DNA of 64,000 nt from NCBI RefSeq assembly GCF_036010665.1, contig NZ_CP108581.1, forward strand, positions 193,501 to 257,500, written 5' to 3'. The translations under genes and the position numbers were made by a program. Position 1 is the first letter of the stretch; the number at the start of each line of letters is the position of its first letter. Below, one piece after another: positions 59,788 through 64,000 of this stretch. Under the pieces are notes generated by a model. That model did not search any database. It was not told the DNA's origin and worked only from the letters and a program-made list of their open reading frames with translations. This stretch comes from Microbispora sp. NBC_01189 (GTDB lineage Bacteria; Actinomycetota; Actinomycetes; Streptosporangiales; Streptosporangiaceae).

Positions 59788-61287
59788 GTGACAAGAGGTC
59801 ACATCGCCGCACTTGCGCTGCTTTCTGGTATCGCAGGGGCCGTCTACGCCACTCTCGGACTGGTCGAGCTGCACACCTTCCGGAGTGGCGTCTACGACCT
59901 CGTGATCTTCGACCAGGTGGTGCGCGGATACGCGGAATTCACGCTGCCCGGCTCACTCGTCAAGGGCCAGTGGAACCACATCGGCATTCCCCTGCCGATT
60001 TTCAGCGACCACGTCTCGCCGATTCTCGCCCTGCTGGGGCCGCTGTACTGGATACACGACGGGCCCGCGACGCTGCTCGTCGCCCAGGCCATGCTGTTCG
60101 CCGCCGCGATCCCCGTCCTGTGGGTCGCCGGGCGGCGCCTGCTGGGCGCCACCTGCGCCTACGCGATGGTGTGCGCCTACGCCCTCAGCTGGCCGATCGC
60201 CGAGGCGGCCGCGTTCCAGTTCCACGAGTTCGCCTTCATGCCGCCGCTCACCGCGCTGCTCTTCGAACGGTGGCAGGCCGGGCGGCGCTCCCACGTCGTC
60301 GTGGCCGCCGTGCTTCTGCTCGCGGTGAAGGAGGACGTCGGCCTCCTGGTCGCGGGGTTCGGGGCCGCCCTGCTCTGCGGGCGGCGCCGGCGGCACTGGC
60401 GACCCGTCGCCGCTCTGCTGGTCACCGGCGGCCTCGCCTGCACCGTGATCGCGACCCGTGTGGTCATCCCGGCGTTCGGCGGGAGCCCCTACCGCTACTG
60501 GGCGTACGGCGGTCTGGGACCGGACCTCGGCGCCGCCCTCAGGCACGTCGCCGCCGACCCTCTCGGGTCCATCGCCGTACTGGTCACCCCCGCGGCCAAG
60601 GCGGGGACCACGCTGTGGCTCCTCGCGCCCTTCGCCTTCACCTCGCTCGCGTCCCCGTTCGTCCTGACCGCGCTCCCCATGCTGCTCACGCGGCTGCTCG
60701 CCACGGATCTGCCGAGCTGGTGGGGGATTCACTACCACTACAACTCGGCCATCGTCGTTCCGCTCCTTCTCGCCGGCGCCGACGGCGCGAGGCGGATCGC
60801 CCTGGTGATCGAGAAGCGGTGGCCGGGCCTCGACCATCGCGTCGTCGCCAGGGCGTGGGCCGGGTGGCTGGCGATCGCGGCCGTCGCGTCCATACCGCAG
60901 TTCGCCTTCCGCACCCTGTTCGACCCGTCGTTCTACTCCGGGGCCCCACGCCAGGAGGCGGCCGCCGCGGCGGCCGCCCTGATCCCGGACGGCGCGCTCG
61001 TCGAGGCCGCCAACCAGCTCGGCCCGGCTCTCACCTCCCGCGCCAAGGTCGTGATCTGGCGCGACATGCCGTTACGCGCACCGTGGGTGATCGCGGACAC
61101 CGGCGGCCCGCAGCCGATGTTCTCGTCACGGATGGCCCAACTGGCCGACGTACGGCTGCTCCGCGACTGCGGCTACGAGCAGGTGTACGACCGTGACGGC
61201 TATCTGGTGCTCCATGCCGCCTCGCCGGGCTCCGCCGCACCCGACCTGACCCCCCACCGGTGCGCCGCGCAGCCGGACGGCGCCTGA
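59788..61287 (+). CDS. DUF2079 multi-pass membrane protein
   Basis: A 499-residue integral membrane protein with about ten to twelve hydrophobic helices. The N-terminal block HTFRSGVYDLVIFDQVVRGY and HIGIPLPIFSDHVSPILALL near 63-82 is the DUF2079 signature, resembling membrane glycosyltransferases of the GT-C fold (Asp pair D/H in the first loop). AAAFQFHEFAFMPPLTALL near 155 is also conserved. The C-terminal 130 residues are soluble and probably outside. The substrate is unknown, perhaps a lipid-linked sugar. GTG 59788 is the most likely start, as the sequence further upstream is not conserved-looking. Confidence 0.8.
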   Translation: MTRGHIAALALLSGIAGAVYATLGLVELHTFRSGVYDLVIFDQVVRGYAEFTLPGSLVKGQWNHIGIPLPIFSDHVSPILALLGPLYWIHDGPATLLVAQAMLFAAAIPVLWVAGRRLLGATCAYAMVCAYALSWPIAEAAAFQFHEFAFMPPLTALLFERWQAGRRSHVVVAAVLLLAVKEDVGLLVAGFGAALLCGRRRRHWRPVAALLVTGGLACTVIATRVVIPAFGGSPYRYWAYGGLGPDLGAALRHVAADPLGSIAVLVTPAAKAGTTLWLLAPFAFTSLASPFVLTALPMLLTRLLATDLPSWWGIHYHYNSAIVVPLLLAGADGARRIALVIEKRWPGLDHRVVARAWAGWLAIAAVASIPQFAFRTLFDPSFYSGAPRQEAAAAAAALIPDGALVEAANQLGPALTSRAKVVIWRDMPLRAPWVIADTGGPQPMFSSRMAQLADVRLLRDCGYEQVYDRDGYLVLHAASPGSAAPDLTPHRCAAQPDGA

Positions 61288-61314
61288 CACCGCTCGCTCC
61301 TCCGTCCGCGGCCT

Positions 61315-62631
61315 TCAGGGTGTCGAGGGTGTCGAGGGTGTTGAGGGCCGCCAGCCGTAGATGACGGAGGTGGACGCCGACATCTCCGTCGCCGCCGGGA
61401 AGGCCGCGCCCACCGCCCAGAAGCGGTGCGTCCCCGGGACCCTGGCCAGCCCGCGCAGCACCACCCGTCCGCCCGGGATCCGCGGCCCGGCCGGCGTGGC
61501 GAGGCCGGCGGGCGTCAGTGAGAGAACGGCGGTCTCGGCCTCGACGGCGTCCTCGTCGCCGGTCGTGCTCGCCACCACGACCCGCAGCCCGCCTCGCCCG
61601 TCGGGAACCGCCGCGTCGGTGAACCGCCAGCCATTGGGCACGGCCACGGCCCGCCAGGCCCGCCCGTCCCAGTGCGCGGCGACCGGGTGCCTCACGAGGT
61701 CGCTGTGCTCCTCCGGATCGGGGCGTGTCCCGTACGTGCCGTACGCCCAGACGTCGGCGTCGGAGGCGGCAACCACTCCCTGGAGTTGGAGCGAGTTCTC
61801 AGCCGTGTCCTTCGGCAGCGCCCCGCCGAAGGCGACCGGCTGCCACCGGCCACCGGGCGCACCCCGGTACAACGCCGTGCGCAACCCCTGGCGCCGTCTG
61901 TCGTCGTTGATCGCCCAGTATGTGCCGGATGCGGATACCGAGAGCACCTGCGGAATCCCCGCTCCGGGGCCCGGCACCCGCCGCCAGGGGCCGCCGTCTG
62001 ACAGCCAGACGGCCGATTCCCTGCCGTTCAACGCCCACGCCCGCCCCCGGCCCGCCGAGCCGAGCCGGAAGAACGACGCGCCGCCGCCGACCGGCGCCCA
62101 CCGTACCCCGTCCCAGTGCAGGACCTGCCCGCGATGTGCCTCCCGCAGCAGCAGCCAGACGTCGTCCGGCCCGGAGGCCGCCGCGGCCACCGGGTCGGCC
62201 CGCCGATCCCAGGCATACCTGGTCCAGCGGGTGCCATCCCAGCGCAGTGCGACCAGCCGGCCCCGCCACCTCCCATCGGTCCCGAACGCCCAGGCCGATC
62301 CGGGCGCGGTGGCCACGACACAGCTGACCAGGTCGAACACCCCGTAGTCTGCGACCAGACGCAGCCGCCACGGTCCCGACTCGTCGACGGGAAGCGTCAC
62401 GGGACGGTGCCGCCCGGACGGATGGTCCGGGTACAGGTAGTCCCAGGCCCCCCGGAAGCCCGCCTCGCTCGCCTCCGGCGTGGCCGGTGAGGCATCCGTG
62501 CCGGCCGGCGAGGATGCCCGCGCGGACATGCGCTCGCGGGCGGGCGAGGCGGTGCAGGCGGCGCTCAGCACTGCTACGGCGACGGCGGCCGACAGGGCCG
62601 GGACGGGCAGCGCACGCGGGCTCATGCGCAT
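61315..62631 (-). CDS. Secreted lipoprotein of beta-propeller type
   Basis: A 438-residue lipoprotein. The signal sequence ends in lipobox LSAAC (Cys near 26), then a Ser/Ala/Pro-rich stretch (to about 55) leads to a repetitive strand-rich body. Repeats contain HWDGVRW, ALRWDGTRWTRYAW, AAHWDGRAWRAVAVP and PDDVWLLL/ADVWAYGT, each a beta-propeller-like WDGxxW blade. The end PSTPSTPSTP is a repeat tail. No catalytic motif is visible, so it may be a binding or structural cell-surface protein. Convergent with the DUF2079 gene. Confidence 0.7.
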   Translation of the reverse strand: MRMSPRALPVPALSAAVAVAVLSAACTASPARERMSARASSPAGTDASPATPEASEAGFRGAWDYLYPDHPSGRHRPVTLPVDESGPWRLRLVADYGVFDLVSCVVATAPGSAWAFGTDGRWRGRLVALRWDGTRWTRYAWDRRADPVAAAASGPDDVWLLLREAHRGQVLHWDGVRWAPVGGGASFFRLGSAGRGRAWALNGRESAVWLSDGGPWRRVPGPGAGIPQVLSVSASGTYWAINDDRRRQGLRTALYRGAPGGRWQPVAFGGALPKDTAENSLQLQGVVAASDADVWAYGTYGTRPDPEEHSDLVRHPVAAHWDGRAWRAVAVPNGWRFTDAAVPDGRGGLRVVVASTTGDEDAVEAETAVLSLTPAGLATPAGPRIPGGRVVLRGLARVPGTHRFWAVGAAFPAATEMSASTSVIYGWRPSTPSTPSTP

Positions 62632-62712
62632 TGGACGCCCGGCCGCGTCGTGAAGTTCGTCTCGACCCTGCCCTGATCGCGCCGCCGCTCGTACTCCTCC
62701 TGCGCCGAGGCC

Positions 62713-64000
62713 TCAGTCTTCGTCCCAGTCCGGCCAGGGGAGACCGAGCCTCTCCGCGAACTTCCGGCTGCCGCCGACGACCTTGGCGTGGGGCTTGGGG
62801 TCGTTGCCGCGCAGCCAGTCCACCAGACGCGCCGCCTGGCCGCCCGCGTCCGCGTCGTCGACGGGGACGGTCCATTGGAGCTGCACCCAGGGCTCGTCTT
62901 CCGGCCAATCCTCCCCGTCGAACGACGGCTCACGCGGATGCCAGAAGACGACCTGGATTACGTCCCGCCGGTCGGCCTCCGCGCAGATGAAGCCCGCTTC
63001 GCACTCCCACGCCGCCAGGAGGCCGGGATCCTCGCGCAGCGAGCGGCGCACCTCACGGGCGACCGTACGGGCGGGCCACTCCCAGTCGTGATCGTCCACG
63101 GCCCGGGCGACGACCTCGTCGTAGGAGCCGGCGGCGAAACGGAACGGCTCCAGGTCGACCGCCGGCGAATCGGGGTCGCGCCAGCCGCGCCAGACGACCG
63201 TGTCACCGTCACGGACGATCGTGACATAGAGGGCCCCGCAACACCCCTCGGTGCAGTACGCCTCGGCCAGCCGCGCCTCCCGGGCCTCCTCGGCCGCTGC
63301 AAGGCCGCCCAGCAGGTGCTCCGGATCGTACGGCCGGCCCTTGCGGAACGCCCGCGCGACGACCGGGAGGCCGTTGACCAGCGGCCTCGTCTCCACCCGG
63401 CCCGGCAGCGCCGGATCGGGGACGACGACATGCACCGCCAGCCGGTCCCGCCCATCCTCGGGAGGCCGCGAGGGGAACCCCGGCACGACCGGCAGGGCGG
63501 CGATCGCCCGGCGTGCCCAAGCCGCCCGGCGGCGGGTCATCGGGTCGGGCGATCGCGCCGCCCTGGCGAGCGTCTCCACCGCGCGCGCCGAGGTGAGCAG
63601 GCGGCGCAGCCGCTCCAGCGTCGTCTCCCGGACGCCGGGCCGCCACGGCAGGCACGCGGCGTGACCGCTGGTCAGGTCCTCCGCGAGAGCGACGGCCGGG
63701 GCCAGCGAGTCCAGCACCGGGGGCACGGCCGCCGCGCGTACGGCGAAGGCCGCGAGGGCCCGGCAGGCGTCGTCGTAGTCACGCAGCGCGGAGAAATCCT
63801 CCCAGGCCATCGCCTGGAGGAGCCGGCCCGCCACGAGGACCGCCTGGTCGTCGGTCTCGCCGTCTTCGAGGATGTCCGCGAGGCGTACGGACTGGGCCAC
63901 CCGCTGCGCGTGCCCGCCGGCCGTGGGGTCCTGGTCCGTGGCGTGCCGGAGCAGCCAGGCGACGGCGACGGGATCATCCGCCCGGCACATCGCCTCGATG
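62713..64000 (-). CDS. Hypothetical protein, N-terminus outside the window (partial)
   Basis: At least 425 residues are visible. The frame is open through the window end (63991-64000 continues in frame), so the ATG at 63990 is not necessarily the start. The N-terminal part is helical with HEAT-like repeats (ADDPVAVAWLLRHATD, RPGVRETTLERLRRLLTSA). A Cys-rich AYCTEGCCGALYVTI lies near 250. The C-terminal acidic region has FWHPREPSFDGEDWPEDEP and ends GNDPKPHAKVVGGSRKFAERL. I do not recognise a family. Confidence 0.6.
   Translation of the reverse strand, partial: IEAMCRADDPVAVAWLLRHATDQDPTAGGHAQRVAQSVRLADILEDGETDDQAVLVAGRLLQAMAWEDFSALRDYDDACRALAAFAVRAAAVPPVLDSLAPAVALAEDLTSGHAACLPWRPGVRETTLERLRRLLTSARAVETLARAARSPDPMTRRRAAWARRAIAALPVVPGFPSRPPEDGRDRLAVHVVVPDPALPGRVETRPLVNGLPVVARAFRKGRPYDPEHLLGGLAAAEEAREARLAEAYCTEGCCGALYVTIVRDGDTVVWRGWRDPDSPAVDLEPFRFAAGSYDEVVARAVDDHDWEWPARTVAREVRRSLREDPGLLAAWECEAGFICAEADRRDVIQVVFWHPREPSFDGEDWPEDEPWVQLQWTVPVDDADAGGQAARLVDWLRGNDPKPHAKVVGGSRKFAERLGLPWPDWDED

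Overview
The window is about 64 kb of very GC-rich actinobacterial chromosome. Coding third positions are almost all G or C. GTG starts are common and a few genes start with TTG behind a strong Shine-Dalgarno. Several genes have a TANNNT box only 6-8 nt before the start codon, the layout of leaderless transcripts. The gene families (BldD/XRE regulator tail beside a phosphotransferase, DUF2637, DUF5685, DUF6493-like, Rv1733c-like, divergent glgM/glgC, B12-controlled nrdAB) fit a filamentous actinomycete, probably Streptosporangiaceae or a close relative. That placement is an inference. I see no prophage, insertion sequence, CRISPR array or large biosynthetic cluster. Most of the window is housekeeping and conserved accessory genes.

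Layout. 1-8 kb: regulator tail, phosphotransferase, two neighbouring RlaP-like nucleotidyltransferases, a luciferase-like oxidoreductase fused to a hemerythrin domain, an adenosine deaminase-like enzyme, a DUF2637 membrane protein and an anti-sigma-type ATPase. 8-20 kb: sulfotransferase with its Shine-Dalgarno in a hairpin loop, beta-propeller protein, gndA, a drug exporter and its divergent TetR regulator with two operator-like palindromes, small zinc-ribbon membrane protein, rhomboid protease, orphan histidine kinase, Ski2-like helicase and a DUF3800-like protein of atypical codon use. 20-30 kb: a DUF6493-like gene broken by an apparent one-base deletion, a gene running antisense into dusB, an ACT-domain protein, tRNA-Gly and tRNA-Cys, a YihY-PAP2-PAP2 membrane operon and a secreted repeat protein. 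30-42 kb: pgeF, alcohol dehydrogenase, divergent glgM/glgC, Rv1733c-like protein, enoyl-CoA hydratase, a DUF5685 protein with a metallothionein-like tail, an MscS channel, and nrdAB behind an adenosylcobalamin riboswitch. 42-55 kb: TctC-like lipoprotein, GNAT, glmS with a small partner gene, tRNA-Gly and tRNA-Val, a 600-bp gene-free stretch, a molybdopterin oxidoreductase that has lost its Fe-S cysteines, a phosphotransferase, and rbsK with its LacI regulator. 55-64 kb: DUF2203, a VOC gene remnant, gdhA, a double GNAT, a secreted PQQ-type sugar dehydrogenase with CBM2, a DUF2079 membrane protein, a lipoprotein, and a hypothetical gene cut by the window end.

How the genes fit together. GlgC and GlgM supply ADP-glucose and maltose-1-phosphate for alpha-glucan synthesis. 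GndA (NADPH), NrdAB (dNTPs), GlmS and PgeF (cell wall) and GdhA (nitrogen) are core metabolism. NrdAB looks shut off by B12, implying a B12-dependent reductase elsewhere. The strongest candidates for something new are the Fe-S-less molybdopterin enzyme, the luciferase-hemerythrin fusion, the cysteine-rich DUF5685 tail, the hairpin-presented Shine-Dalgarno, and recurring 15/16-bp tandem repeats in gaps between genes.
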